From Gudongella sp046224405 (GTDB lineage Bacteria; Bacillota; Clostridia; Tissierellales; Tissierellaceae): a stretch of DNA of 61,472 bases. Below the pieces are notes generated by a model. It worked only from the letters and a program-made list of their open reading frames with translations. It did not search any database and had not been told where the DNA came from. The position numbers and the translations under genes were made by a program. Positions 27,182 through 35,560 of the stretch are shown one piece after another (the first letter of the stretch is position 1; the number at the start of each line of letters is the position of its first letter). Location: contig NZ_JBJXRK010000011.1 of the NCBI RefSeq assembly GCF_046224405.1, positions 1 to 61,472 on the forward strand, in the 5' to 3' direction.

Positions 27182-27682
27182 CTACCTCCTGCCAAATTTT
27201 AAGTTTGGCTGTATGAATATCCTTTGAACAATCATAAATAACAATACAGCAATAATCCCATTATATACTACTTCCAGTGAAAATACGCTCTTTACAGCAT
27301 CAACAAAGTTTATATCCCTTGATAGAAAAAACTGAAACAAGGAGAACATGAAATTGTAGAATATGGTAGACAATGCTGTGAATATGAAATGATTTATTCC
27401 GGACTCCCTGGTTAAACTTTCATATGCAAAACCAACCAAGTAGCCTATAAAGAATAGAATGAATGCATTTACCCCAATGGTGATTGAAAAGAGCACATCC
27501 TGCAATAGCCCGACAATAAGTCCAAAGGCGGACCCATATACCCGCCCTTTTTTTAATGCTATCATTACCACCAGGACTATGGCAGTATTTGGAACAACAC
27601 CAAAAACTCCGATATATGGTATCAGAGTGGCCTGTAGTATGATATTAATTATTATTGACATGGTAATAAGTAGAATGGTCAA
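27182..27682 (-). CDS. mreD: Rod shape-determining protein MreD
   Basis: A 166-residue, very hydrophobic protein with about five membrane segments, of MreD type by its motifs (PNTAIVLVVMIALKKGRVYGSAFGLIVGLLQDVLF) and by its place between mreC and PBP2. It helps form the elongasome. The start is TTG 27682 with GAGGGATTTAA upstream. PBP2 begins six bases after its stop. Confidence 0.92.
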   Translation of the reverse strand: MTILLITMSIIINIILQATLIPYIGVFGVVPNTAIVLVVMIALKKGRVYGSAFGLIVGLLQDVLFSITIGVNAFILFFIGYLVGFAYESLTRESGINHFIFTALSTIFYNFMFSLFQFFLSRDINFVDAVKSVFSLEVVYNGIIAVLLFMIVQRIFIQPNLKFGRR

Positions 27683-27695
27683 TTAAATCCCTCAT

Positions 27696-28532
27696 TCAAT
27701 TTACTATAACAAATACATTGTAAAGCTTCTTAAAATCCACAGCTGGCTGAACCACAATGGTTTTTGTCAGCTCTTCCTGACTTGTCTTTATTTCAGTAAC
27801 CTCTCCTATATAAACATCCGCATTGTAAACCCCGCCAAGTCCGGAAGAATATAGTTTATCTCCAACTATAACATCCGCTTCGAAATTAAAAAGATACCCT
27901 TGAAGGAGACTATCCACGCTTCCCGAGAGAACCCCTCCATCCTGGGTTCTGATTATCTTGAAGGATACGCTGCTTAGCTCGTCAATAACAGTGGTTACCT
28001 TTGCCCAGTTGTCTCCAACATCCACGACTCTTCCGACCAATCCTTCCTGGTACAGCTCCTGTTCCACCTCTACGCCCTGTACAACTGTTGCGCCTTTAAT
28101 TATTCCGTCATCTGAACCAAGATTAATGGTGAACCTGTCAAACCAATTCCCAGGTTCCTTGCCAACAACCTTGCCTTTTATCAAGTTCAATTCAGTTGAT
28201 TTTTCAAGCTCCAATTCATTTTTCAAATAATCCGTCTTCCCAATTATGTTGAGTAGATCTCTGTTCTCCGATTGGAGCTTCTTAATTTCATCCTTAAGCA
28301 ATTCATTCTCTTCCCTAGCCTGAAATGTATCTCCAATGGAAGAAAAAAAACCGGCTATTCCTTCCCTTGCAGAGTTTACTCCACTCGTCAATGGAGACAG
28401 AATATTACCGGTTAATCTTTCAATCCCCGACAGTGAAACTCTCTCTTTACTTGTTTGACCTATTACAATAAGCAGAATGATAGCGATTGATATCACTATC
28501 ATTCTTTCCTTGTATTTTCTTAGGAAATGCAT
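27696..28532 (-). CDS. mreC: Rod shape-determining protein MreC
   Basis: A 278-residue protein with one N-terminal membrane helix (about 10-26), a coiled-coil region (about 70-110) and paired beta-barrel domains outside the cell (GKVVGKEPGNWFDRFTINLGSDDGI is the usual MreC start of the barrel). It scaffolds MreB, MreD and PBP2. It is eight bases behind mreB. Confidence 0.94.
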   Translation of the reverse strand: MHFLRKYKERMIVISIAIILLIVIGQTSKERVSLSGIERLTGNILSPLTSGVNSAREGIAGFFSSIGDTFQAREENELLKDEIKKLQSENRDLLNIIGKTDYLKNELELEKSTELNLIKGKVVGKEPGNWFDRFTINLGSDDGIIKGATVVQGVEVEQELYQEGLVGRVVDVGDNWAKVTTVIDELSSVSFKIIRTQDGGVLSGSVDSLLQGYLFNFEADVIVGDKLYSSGLGGVYNADVYIGEVTEIKTSQEELTKTIVVQPAVDFKKLYNVFVIVN

Positions 28533-28539
28533 GGAATCA

Positions 28540-29571
28540 CTACCTTAATCTATTATTTCTCGTTGATGTTCTCTTCAATATTTCGATACTATCCAGTGCT
28601 TTCCCGGTTCCATTGGCAACACAGTCCAGCGGTTCATCAGCAACAAATACAGGAATACCTGTTTCCTTTGTTATCAATGAATCCAGCCCGTTGAGCATTG
28701 CTCCTCCTCCGGTAAGCACAATTCCATACTCCATAACGTCTGATGACAGCTCCGGTGGGGTCTTTTCCAGTGTAGACTTGATTGAGTCAATTATATTATT
28801 CACAGGCTCTCTTAAGGCCTCATAAATTTCCTTGGATGATATTTCCAATGTCTTAGGTAACCCACTTACCAGGTCCCTTCCCCTTATCTCCATTGTCCCC
28901 AATTCAGGGTCATTTATTGCAGAGCCTATACCTATTTTTACCTCTTCAGCAGTTCTTTCACCAATCATCAAACTATATTCCTTCTTAACATAGTTCACAA
29001 TGTAGGTATCCAGCTCATCTCCACCAACTCTTATGGATTTGCTGGTAACTATTCCGCCCAGAGATATTACAGCTACCTCGGTGGTACCTCCACCGATATC
29101 TACAACCATGCTTCCTGTTGCATCGTGAACAGGCAAGCCAGCACCAATTGCTGCAGCCATTGGTTCTTCTATAAGGTATGCTTCCTTAGCACCTGCCTGA
29201 ATTGTAGCCTCTTCAACAGCTCTCTTCTCAACCTCGGTTACACCACTTGGAACACAGACAACAACTCTCGGTTGAAATACTGATTTTCTTTGAGTAGCTT
29301 TTTTTATGAAATACTTTAGCATTTCCTGTGTTATGTCAAAGTCTGCTATTACACCATCCTTCAATGGTCTAATCGCTACTATGTTCCCAGGAGTCCTACC
29401 GATCATTTTCTTAGCATCCTCACCAACAGCCAGAACATTTTTGGTGTTTCTATCAATTGCAACAACTGATGGCTCCCTTAAGATTATACCTTTTCCTTTA
29501 ATATAGACCAGTGTATTCGCAGTTCCTAAATCTATTCCCATATCCTTTGTCAAACCTTTAAATAATACCAT
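28540..29571 (-). CDS. mreB: Rod shape-determining protein MreB/Mbl
   Basis: A 343-residue bacterial actin. The phosphate-binding motifs are MGIDLGTANTLVY near the N-terminus, DIGGGTTEVAVISLGG in the middle and TGGGAMLNGLD near the C-terminus. It polymerises under the membrane and guides lateral wall synthesis. TGGAGGAGTAAA precedes the ATG. It is the first of mreB-mreC-mreD-mrdA and follows radC, a very common order. Confidence 0.97.
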   Translation of the reverse strand: MVLFKGLTKDMGIDLGTANTLVYIKGKGIILREPSVVAIDRNTKNVLAVGEDAKKMIGRTPGNIVAIRPLKDGVIADFDITQEMLKYFIKKATQRKSVFQPRVVVCVPSGVTEVEKRAVEEATIQAGAKEAYLIEEPMAAAIGAGLPVHDATGSMVVDIGGGTTEVAVISLGGIVTSKSIRVGGDELDTYIVNYVKKEYSLMIGERTAEEVKIGIGSAINDPELGTMEIRGRDLVSGLPKTLEISSKEIYEALREPVNNIIDSIKSTLEKTPPELSSDVMEYGIVLTGGGAMLNGLDSLITKETGIPVFVADEPLDCVANGTGKALDSIEILKRTSTRNNRLR

Positions 29572-29586
29572 TTTACTCCTCCATAA

Positions 29587-30294
29587 TTACATAAAATTTT
29601 TCTCTTTCATACTAAGAAAGATATCATTGCCGATTATTATGTGGTCCAGGACCTTAATCCCAATGATATTTCCAGCTTCAATGAGTCTCTTGGTTATGTT
29701 AATATCCTCATTGCTTGGATTCACATCACCGCTAGGGTGATTATGTAGAAGAATTACCGAATTTGCATTCTTCTTTATTGCAGCGTTGAAAACATCTCTT
29801 GGATGCACAATTGATGCATTTAATGTTCCAATTGAGATATTCTCTATGCTAATAATCTGATTTTTTGTATCAAGAATTGCTATGTTGAAATGTTCCTTCT
29901 GAAGCAGCTTCATATCCTCCATAACCAGATTCGCCACCACATCAGGTGAAGTTACCCTTATCTTATCATAAGGATTCAATCTTTTCATCCTTTTACCCAG
30001 CTCAATAGCCGCCATTATCTGTGCAGCCTTGCAATTTCCAATCCCCTTTATGTCTGTCAGGTCACCTATTGATGCATCAGCAAGAAATGCAACTCCTCTA
30101 CTGTCCATTGAAAGGACTCTTCTGGAAACCTCAATAGCAGTTTCACTGCCTGTCCCGGTCCTGATGATGACAGCCAGTAACTCACTGTTTGAAAGTGCTC
30201 CCGGCCCCATTGCCAAAAGCTTTTCCCTAGGCCTTTCGCTTAAAGGAAGATCCTTTATTGTGTACCCTCTAACATCTGTCCTGACCATCTCCAT
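29587..30294 (-). CDS. radC: RadC family JAMM-domain protein
   Basis: A 235-residue protein with an N-terminal UPF0758 region and a helix-hairpin-helix (LTDIKGIGNCKAAQI), then a C-terminal JAB1/MPN-like metalloprotease fold carrying the JAMM motif LLHNHPSGDVNPSNED. Despite the name, a repair role is not established. Its position between maf and mreB is standard. The start is ATG 30294; ATG 30288 is also possible. Confidence 0.93.
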   Translation of the reverse strand: MEMVRTDVRGYTIKDLPLSERPREKLLAMGPGALSNSELLAVIIRTGTGSETAIEVSRRVLSMDSRGVAFLADASIGDLTDIKGIGNCKAAQIMAAIELGKRMKRLNPYDKIRVTSPDVVANLVMEDMKLLQKEHFNIAILDTKNQIISIENISIGTLNASIVHPRDVFNAAIKKNANSVILLHNHPSGDVNPSNEDINITKRLIEAGNIIGIKVLDHIIIGNDIFLSMKEKNFM

Positions 30295-30348
30295 AACTAA
30301 GCATCACCCTTATTGTAAATTTTAATGAAAAAAAACTACATAAAGATT

Positions 30349-30924
30349 TTAAAAGCTGGTGCTGAAGAATTTCTTAAGGCTGTGATTCAGCTTTGAGATG
30401 GGAAGACCCATTACATTGAAATAGCACCCTTCAATTTTTTCCACAAGAAGGGCCCCTTTCCCCTGAATTCCATATGCTCCAGCCTTGTCGTCACATTCTC
30501 CTGTTGAAATATAATCGCTGATCTCCTGATCGCTCAGTGATCTGAAATAAACATTGGTTGTTTCATAATCCACTACTCTTTCTGTGCCTTCTGCATCTAT
30601 AATTGAGAATCCTGTAATTACTCGATGACATTTTCCGCTTAGTCTCCTGAGCATTGAAAAAGCCTCTTCTTCATCCAAAGGCTTACCTAGAATCTCATCA
30701 TCAAGAACAACTACCGTATCTGCTCCAATCACCAAGCCCTCTCCGATCCTTAGTGCAACTTCCATAGCCTTTTGGAAGGAAAGACTCATTGTGATTTCTT
30801 CTGGAGTATGGTTGTTGGATATTCTCTCGTCTATGTCGCTTGCTATTATTTCTGGTTTAATTCCGCACTGTTCCAGAAGTTCCTTACGTCTGGGTGATGC
30901 AGATGCCAAAACTATCTTTCTCAT
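30349..30924 (-). CDS. maf: Maf family nucleoside triphosphate pyrophosphatase
   Basis: A 191-residue protein opening with IVLASASPRRKELLEQCG, the Maf signature, with further motifs GADTVVVLDDEILGKP and AGAYGIQGKGALLVEKIEGCYFNVMGLP. Maf proteins remove non-canonical or modified NTPs such as dTTP/UTP analogues and influence septation. It overlaps the end of the Gx-type gene by four bases (ATGA), so translational coupling is likely. Confidence 0.94.
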   Translation of the reverse strand: MRKIVLASASPRRKELLEQCGIKPEIIASDIDERISNNHTPEEITMSLSFQKAMEVALRIGEGLVIGADTVVVLDDEILGKPLDEEEAFSMLRRLSGKCHRVITGFSIIDAEGTERVVDYETTNVYFRSLSDQEISDYISTGECDDKAGAYGIQGKGALLVEKIEGCYFNVMGLPISKLNHSLKKFFSTSF

Positions 30925-31451
30925 ATTGTCTCCTGTCTTGAAAATAGTACGCGGAAATTCTTTTTGAGATTCTCCACAATATAAGTTGAGGACAATCCTA
31001 CGAAATATCCTGAGAAAAGGCTGACCAGCAGCAAAAATGGTAAGTATGAATAGATTCTTGTGTTGCTGAGCATCATAACCGCGACGGAAACCTGAGCAAA
31101 ATTATGTGCCGCTGCACCTATTATGCTTACCCCTATTAAACTGAACACCTTGGAAAAATACTTGTAGGCCATATGCATTAGAATGCAACTCAATATCGCC
31201 CCTGAGATGCTGTATATAAAACTTGATACACTTCCCGTTACCAACATCAGAACTGTACTTTTAAGCATTCCGACCTTTATGCCATCCTTGAATCCAAAAA
31301 CAACCAGTGTGACTAGAACCACCATATTTGATAGCCCCAATCTTGCTCCCGGCATGGCTATTGGCAATGGTATAGCTGATTCTATCACACTGAGGGCAAG
31401 ACCCACTGAAACGAGAAGGGATATGAATATCATCTTATTTGTTTTTCTCAT
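30921..31451 (-). CDS. Gx transporter family membrane protein (Hpre_diP_synt_I family)
   Basis: A 176-residue polytopic membrane protein with about five hydrophobic segments and the family-defining PIAMPGARLGLSNMVVL near the N-terminus. It is annotated in databases either as Gx transporter or heptaprenyl diphosphate synthase component I. The fold resembles ECF S-components; substrate unknown. It lies between the NusG-domain-II gene (12 bases upstream) and maf. As I recall, the same pair of families occurs in flavin-based electron-transfer loci of Firmicutes, which would suit the Rnf genes upstream; that link is an inference. Confidence 0.8.
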   Translation of the reverse strand: MRKTNKMIFISLLVSVGLALSVIESAIPLPIAMPGARLGLSNMVVLVTLVVFGFKDGIKVGMLKSTVLMLVTGSVSSFIYSISGAILSCILMHMAYKYFSKVFSLIGVSIIGAAAHNFAQVSVAVMMLSNTRIYSYLPFLLLVSLFSGYFVGLSSTYIVENLKKNFRVLFSRQETI

Positions 31452-31463
31452 GTCTACCCCACT

Positions 31464-31844
31464 CTAATAATTCATTATATCAATATCATCTTCCCCTGAT
31501 TCTCCTTTAACCTCTATAACCAACTTGTTTGGAAGGCAGACAATAGTCTCTCCGATTCTGGAAACATAGCCTTGATGTACACATATTTGATCAGGGCAAT
31601 CGGCTTCAGCAAGCCTCACCTGTCTGTCTCCAATTTCAATAAGACTGTAGCCGAACTCGGATTCCACAGGTATTGTATGACCAACCAATTGTTCATCATA
31701 CAAAATCTTTTTCACTTCCTGACCATTTACCTGTACACTTACATATCTTTCCTGATCTGACAAAGCATACCGGTTGATGTAAGCAAAGGAAAGAAAGCTC
31801 AGCATAACTATAAACAGTATTAAAAACTTATCGCCTTTAGTCAA
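31464..31844 (-). CDS. Membrane-anchored NusG domain II protein
   Basis: A 126-residue protein with one N-terminal membrane helix (about residues 8-24) and a small extracellular beta domain of the NusG_II type. It has a pair of cysteines in DCPDQICVHQG and a third in IVCLPNK, suggesting a redox or cluster role rather than transcription. I prefer TTG 31844 as start, because AAGGATG lies at good distance; an ATG nine bases upstream touches the AAGG directly. It lies about 100 bases after rnfB, beyond its terminator. Confidence 0.8.
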   Translation of the reverse strand: MTKGDKFLILFIVMLSFLSFAYINRYALSDQERYVSVQVNGQEVKKILYDEQLVGHTIPVESEFGYSLIEIGDRQVRLAEADCPDQICVHQGYVSRIGETIVCLPNKLVIEVKGESGEDDIDIMNY

Positions 31845-31921
31845 TTGAATCATCCTTTATAAGGTCACAATACCACCTCTATAGTTTATCATTTGTAACT
31901 TTCATTTACAAGCTACAAAAA

Positions 31922-31949
31922 GGAAAAATAGAGCCCGGCGGGCTCTATT
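31922..31949 (-). terminator. Terminator of the rnf operon
   Basis: ATAGAGCCC and GGGCTCTAT pair around three bases immediately after the rnfB stop, followed on the minus strand by a T-rich tract. Confidence 0.88.
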
Positions 31950-32777
31950 CTAACTAGCAAATTCCCTAGCAAATTCCTCACTTACAATTGAACTATTGTC
32001 AATGGCGTTGGTAGGACATTTCTCTACACATACCAGACAATTTATGCACTTCTCATAATTGATTCGTGCAAGATTGTTTTCAAAACTGAATGCTTCTGTC
32101 GGACAATTTTTAACACATATCTGACATCCAATACAACCAGTTGAACAATAACCTCTTACAAGTTTTCCAGGATCCTCACTCTTGCACTTTACTATTGCAG
32201 TGCTGTCATAAGGTACCATTTCAATTATTTTCTTTGGACAAATCTCAACGCACTTGTTACATGCGGTACAATTTTCCTTGTTAATAACAGCTATTCCATT
32301 TATCATCCTGATTGCGTTGAATTCACAGACATCAAAGCATGATCCACATCCAAGACAACCATAGGAGCATTCCTTTTGTCCCCCTGCAAGGGTCGCCTGA
32401 ATTCTGCAATCCTGAAGTCCCTGATATACGTATTTGTCCTTTGCCTTATCGCAATCTCCCTGGCAAAGTACAGCCGCTACATTTCTATCCATTTGCGCTG
32501 CATTTACACCCATAATATCTGCAACATTTTCCGCTACCTTCTGTCCACCGATTGTACAAGCGGTTACAGGTGCCTTTCCTTGAGCTATTGCAACTGCACA
32601 GCCAGCACAGCCAGGGTATCCACATGCTCCACAGTTTGCACCTGGCAATGCATTAAGCACATCCTCTACCTTGGGGTCCACTTCAACCACAAAAACCTTC
32701 GAGGCAATTGAGAGCAATACTCCGAAAAGCAGTCCCAGGCCGCCGAGAACGACAACCGGATTAATAATGTTAGTCAT
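31950..32777 (-). CDS. rnfB: Rnf complex subunit RnfB (ferredoxin-accepting iron-sulfur subunit)
   Basis: A 275-residue membrane-anchored iron-sulfur protein. One N-terminal helix (about 5-25), a 4Fe-4S domain CGACGYPGCAGC (about 49-60), then repeated CxxCxxCxxxC ferredoxin-like motifs for several clusters. RnfB takes electrons from reduced ferredoxin. GGAGGTGTGAGAG precedes the ATG. It is the last gene in rnfC-D-G-E-A-B, the usual clostridial order. Confidence 0.95.
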   Translation of the reverse strand: MTNIINPVVVLGGLGLLFGVLLSIASKVFVVEVDPKVEDVLNALPGANCGACGYPGCAGCAVAIAQGKAPVTACTIGGQKVAENVADIMGVNAAQMDRNVAAVLCQGDCDKAKDKYVYQGLQDCRIQATLAGGQKECSYGCLGCGSCFDVCEFNAIRMINGIAVINKENCTACNKCVEICPKKIIEMVPYDSTAIVKCKSEDPGKLVRGYCSTGCIGCQICVKNCPTEAFSFENNLARINYEKCINCLVCVEKCPTNAIDNSSIVSEEFAREFAS

Positions 32778-32789
32778 CTCTCACACCTC

Positions 32790-33362
32790 CTAAACCAGTC
32801 CAGCAAAGCCTGTAAAGGCAATGGACATTAAGCCAGCGGCGATCAGTGTAATTGGGAATCCTGCCAATGCTTCAGGAATATCCGCAATATCCATCTTTTC
32901 CCTTAAAGCAGATATCAAGATCAATGCCAGGAAGAATCCCAGAGATGCTCCAACTGCGTTTACTGTTGTCTGAAGCAAAGTGAAGCCTTCCTGTATGTTC
33001 AGAATCGCCACACCAAGAACCATACAGTTTGTAGTTATAAGAGGTAGGAATACCCCCATTGCACTGTAAAGTCCAGGACTTATTTTCTTTAGTGCAAGCT
33101 CTACAAACTGAACAAGTGATGCTATGACAAGTATGAATACTATTGTCTGTAAGTACTGTAATCCAAGTGTATTCAGAATGGTATTCTGAATAATGTATGT
33201 TATTATTGATGCCAATGTTGTTACAAATGTAACCGCAAATCCCATGCCGGTTGCTGTCTCCATTTTGTTGGAAACACCAAGGAAGGGACATATTCCCAAG
33301 AATCTTGCGAATACATAGTTGTTGACTAGAATAGTTGAAACCATTATAGCAAATAAACTCAT
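32790..33362 (-). CDS. rnfA: Rnf complex subunit RnfA
   Basis: A 190-residue integral membrane subunit with six membrane helices. Characteristic sequence: NNYVFARFLGICPFLGVSNKMETA, with the conserved Cys thought to bind an intramembrane iron-sulfur cluster together with RnfE. Two in-frame ATGs exist; I choose 33362 because the GGGGG ribosome binding site is seven bases before it, while the ATG at 33368 is too close. It follows rnfE. Confidence 0.94.
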   Translation of the reverse strand: MSLFAIMVSTILVNNYVFARFLGICPFLGVSNKMETATGMGFAVTFVTTLASIITYIIQNTILNTLGLQYLQTIVFILVIASLVQFVELALKKISPGLYSAMGVFLPLITTNCMVLGVAILNIQEGFTLLQTTVNAVGASLGFFLALILISALREKMDIADIPEALAGFPITLIAAGLMSIAFTGFAGLV

Positions 33363-33379
33363 CTCCATACCCCCTTCTC

Positions 33380-33979
33380 TTAGTTGGTTGCCTTACTCTT
33401 GATTGTAACGTTGAATATGCCTATCAAAATTCCCAGAAGTATAAACGCACCTGCAGGGCTCACGAAAACTGCAGCTGCCTGGAAATTCTCTCCAAACAGG
33501 TTCATTCCAAGGAATGATCCTGATCCAAGAATCTCTCTAACTGCTCCCAGGGCTACAACCGCTACTGTATATCCCAGGCCCATTGCCAGGCCATCCATTG
33601 CCGACAAGAAAACTCCATTTTTTGAAGCAAATGATTCAGCCCTTGCAAGAATCAGACAGTTTACTACAATCAACGGGATGAAGATACCCAAGGATTGATA
33701 AAGTGACTGGGCATAAGCATTCATAAACATCTGAACCATAGTTACAAATGTTGCAATTACTACTATAAAAATTGGAATCCTGATTTTTGAAGGAATAAAC
33801 TTTCTAATTGTTGAAATAACAATATTCGACAGAAGCAATACTGCAATTACAGCCGCTGACATTCCCAAGCTGTTCTCAACAGTGTTTGTTATCGCTAGAA
33901 CAGAACACATTCCAATCATCTGAACAAGAACAGGATTCTCCTTGATAATTCCATTCTTAAATATCGTAGAAATTTTCAA
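33380..33979 (-). CDS. rnfE: Rnf complex subunit RnfE
   Basis: A 199-residue membrane subunit homologous to RnfA, with six helices and ENPVLVQMIGMCSVLAITNTVENSLGM carrying the cluster Cys. Reading can extend to a GTG at 33988, but AAAGGTAGGTG stands at proper distance from TTG 33979, so I take that as the start. It sits between rnfG and rnfA. Confidence 0.92.
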   Translation of the reverse strand: MKISTIFKNGIIKENPVLVQMIGMCSVLAITNTVENSLGMSAAVIAVLLLSNIVISTIRKFIPSKIRIPIFIVVIATFVTMVQMFMNAYAQSLYQSLGIFIPLIVVNCLILARAESFASKNGVFLSAMDGLAMGLGYTVAVVALGAVREILGSGSFLGMNLFGENFQAAAVFVSPAGAFILLGILIGIFNVTIKSKATN

Positions 33980-33996
33980 TGATCGCACCTACCTTT

Positions 33997-34575
33997 CTAA
34001 TTGGATAGGTTGCTAGCGAAGGCATCCAAAGCCTCGTTAACACCTTTTACCACAGCATTTGTCGAAACTGTAGCACCTGATAACATCATAACTTCATCAT
34101 CTCCTGCTCCTGCACCGGAAGGAGTGACGCTTCCACCTGCACCCTTGCCCTGGAATGATTCCGCAAATGCAGGGTCGTCCACTATCCTTGACCCAAGACC
34201 TGCCGTCTCACTCATTACAAGAACCTTGATCCCTGCAAGGGCACCCTCGGAATCCACTCCAACAAGAGTTCTGATATCTCCTGCATAGCCACCAGTGACT
34301 ACTGTCATGGCATAGCCTAATACCTCTCCATCCTTAAGTACCTGCGTTACTTCCGTTATACTTGGGTTTGATGATGCGACCTCAGCTACCTGGCCCTCGT
34401 CGTACTCCACTGAATCATTTGCATCAGGGAATAGTTCAAGAATTGCACTGAGGCTTTCCATCTTTTCCCTTTCAGCAATTACAGGCGCTGTGACGGAGTT
34501 AACTCCAGCAAGTACTCCACCTGCTATTGCTGTTACCAATAATAAAACTACACCTAATTTTATAGTCTCGTTCAT
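33997..34575 (-). CDS. rnfG: Rnf complex subunit RnfG (covalent FMN subunit)
   Basis: A 192-residue protein with one N-terminal helix and an extracytoplasmic FMN-binding domain. The flavinylation motif SGAT is at 166-169 (SGATVST), where Thr169 would carry FMN through a phosphoester bond added by ApbE. No apbE gene is in the window. GGGAGGTAAAATAA precedes the ATG, which touches the stop of rnfD. Confidence 0.94.
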   Translation of the reverse strand: MNETIKLGVVLLLVTAIAGGVLAGVNSVTAPVIAEREKMESLSAILELFPDANDSVEYDEGQVAEVASSNPSITEVTQVLKDGEVLGYAMTVVTGGYAGDIRTLVGVDSEGALAGIKVLVMSETAGLGSRIVDDPAFAESFQGKGAGGSVTPSGAGAGDDEVMMLSGATVSTNAVVKGVNEALDAFASNLSN

Positions 34576-35544
34576 TTATTTTACCTCCCCAAAAACTTTA
34601 GGTCTTGTGAACTTCTCGATTAATGGAGTGGCTACGTTCATTATAAGTATTGAATAGCTTACACCTTCAGGCAATCCACCCTTAACTCTTATGAGTGCAG
34701 TGAGCAGACCGCAGCCTATAGCAAATATTATCTTCCCTTTTGGTGTAACCGGTGATGAGGCATAATCAGTTGCCATAAAGAATGCACCTAGTATAAGACC
34801 TCCACCTAGTACATGGTAAATCAAATTGCTTGAATCAACACCAAGAAGCATCAATACAACAGTTGTTGTAGCTATGTATATTACTGGGATTTTCCAGTCA
34901 ATTACGTTTCTTATTATTAGGTATAACCCACCAATCAGAAGTAATATCGCTGATGTTTCTCCAATGACTCCCCCGATATCTCCAAATATCATCCTTTGGA
35001 TAGCAGGCAAGCTACCTTCTCCTGCCTTCAATATCCCCAGCGGAGTTGCTGCACTTATCCCATCAGGGTTTGTATAGGCAGTCATAATGCCAGGCCATGA
35101 TGCAACCAGGGCAGCTCTAGCACCCAAAGCCGGGTTCATAAAGTTTTGACCGATACCACCAAAAAATTCCTTTACAATTATAATTGCAAAAGCTGCTCCA
35201 AATACCGCTACCCACCAAGGTGTTCCAGCTGGTAGGTTCAATGCCAACAGAACACCAGTTACAACAGCACTTAAATCCATTATCCTAACTGGCTTCTTGA
35301 ATAACTTCTGGATACCATATTCAAATATCAAAGCTGCAACTACCGTTACAAGAAGCAATCTTATAGCATCAAATCCAAAGAAGTAAACACTACCGATCAT
35401 TGCAGGGACCAATGCAATTATTACATCCAACATTGTTCTTTGCACCGACTCATCTGATCTGATGTGGGGTGACAAGGATACAATCAGCATATCGTCCAAA
35501 ACGACAGTATCATTGTTCGCTGGATCCATTACTTTTCCATCCAT
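34576..35544 (-). CDS. rnfD: Rnf complex subunit RnfD
   Basis: A 322-residue polytopic subunit related to NqrB. The covalent FMN site is in DGISAATPLG, where Thr167 occupies the flavinylated position. Membrane segments fill most of residues 40-310; GGIGQNFMNPALGARA is a conserved family segment. AGGAGGAAGTCGA precedes the ATG. It participates in Na+ or H+ translocation coupled to ferredoxin:NAD electron flow. Confidence 0.94.
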   Translation of the reverse strand: MDGKVMDPANNDTVVLDDMLIVSLSPHIRSDESVQRTMLDVIIALVPAMIGSVYFFGFDAIRLLLVTVVAALIFEYGIQKLFKKPVRIMDLSAVVTGVLLALNLPAGTPWWVAVFGAAFAIIIVKEFFGGIGQNFMNPALGARAALVASWPGIMTAYTNPDGISAATPLGILKAGEGSLPAIQRMIFGDIGGVIGETSAILLLIGGLYLIIRNVIDWKIPVIYIATTTVVLMLLGVDSSNLIYHVLGGGLILGAFFMATDYASSPVTPKGKIIFAIGCGLLTALIRVKGGLPEGVSYSILIMNVATPLIEKFTRPKVFGEVK

Positions 35545-35560
35545 TCGACTTCCTCCTAAC

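Noticed and set aside
32872..33291. A 139-residue open frame antiparallel in frame to rnfA
   Set aside because: It lies wholly inside rnfA, is composed of shadow codons and has no recognisable domain.
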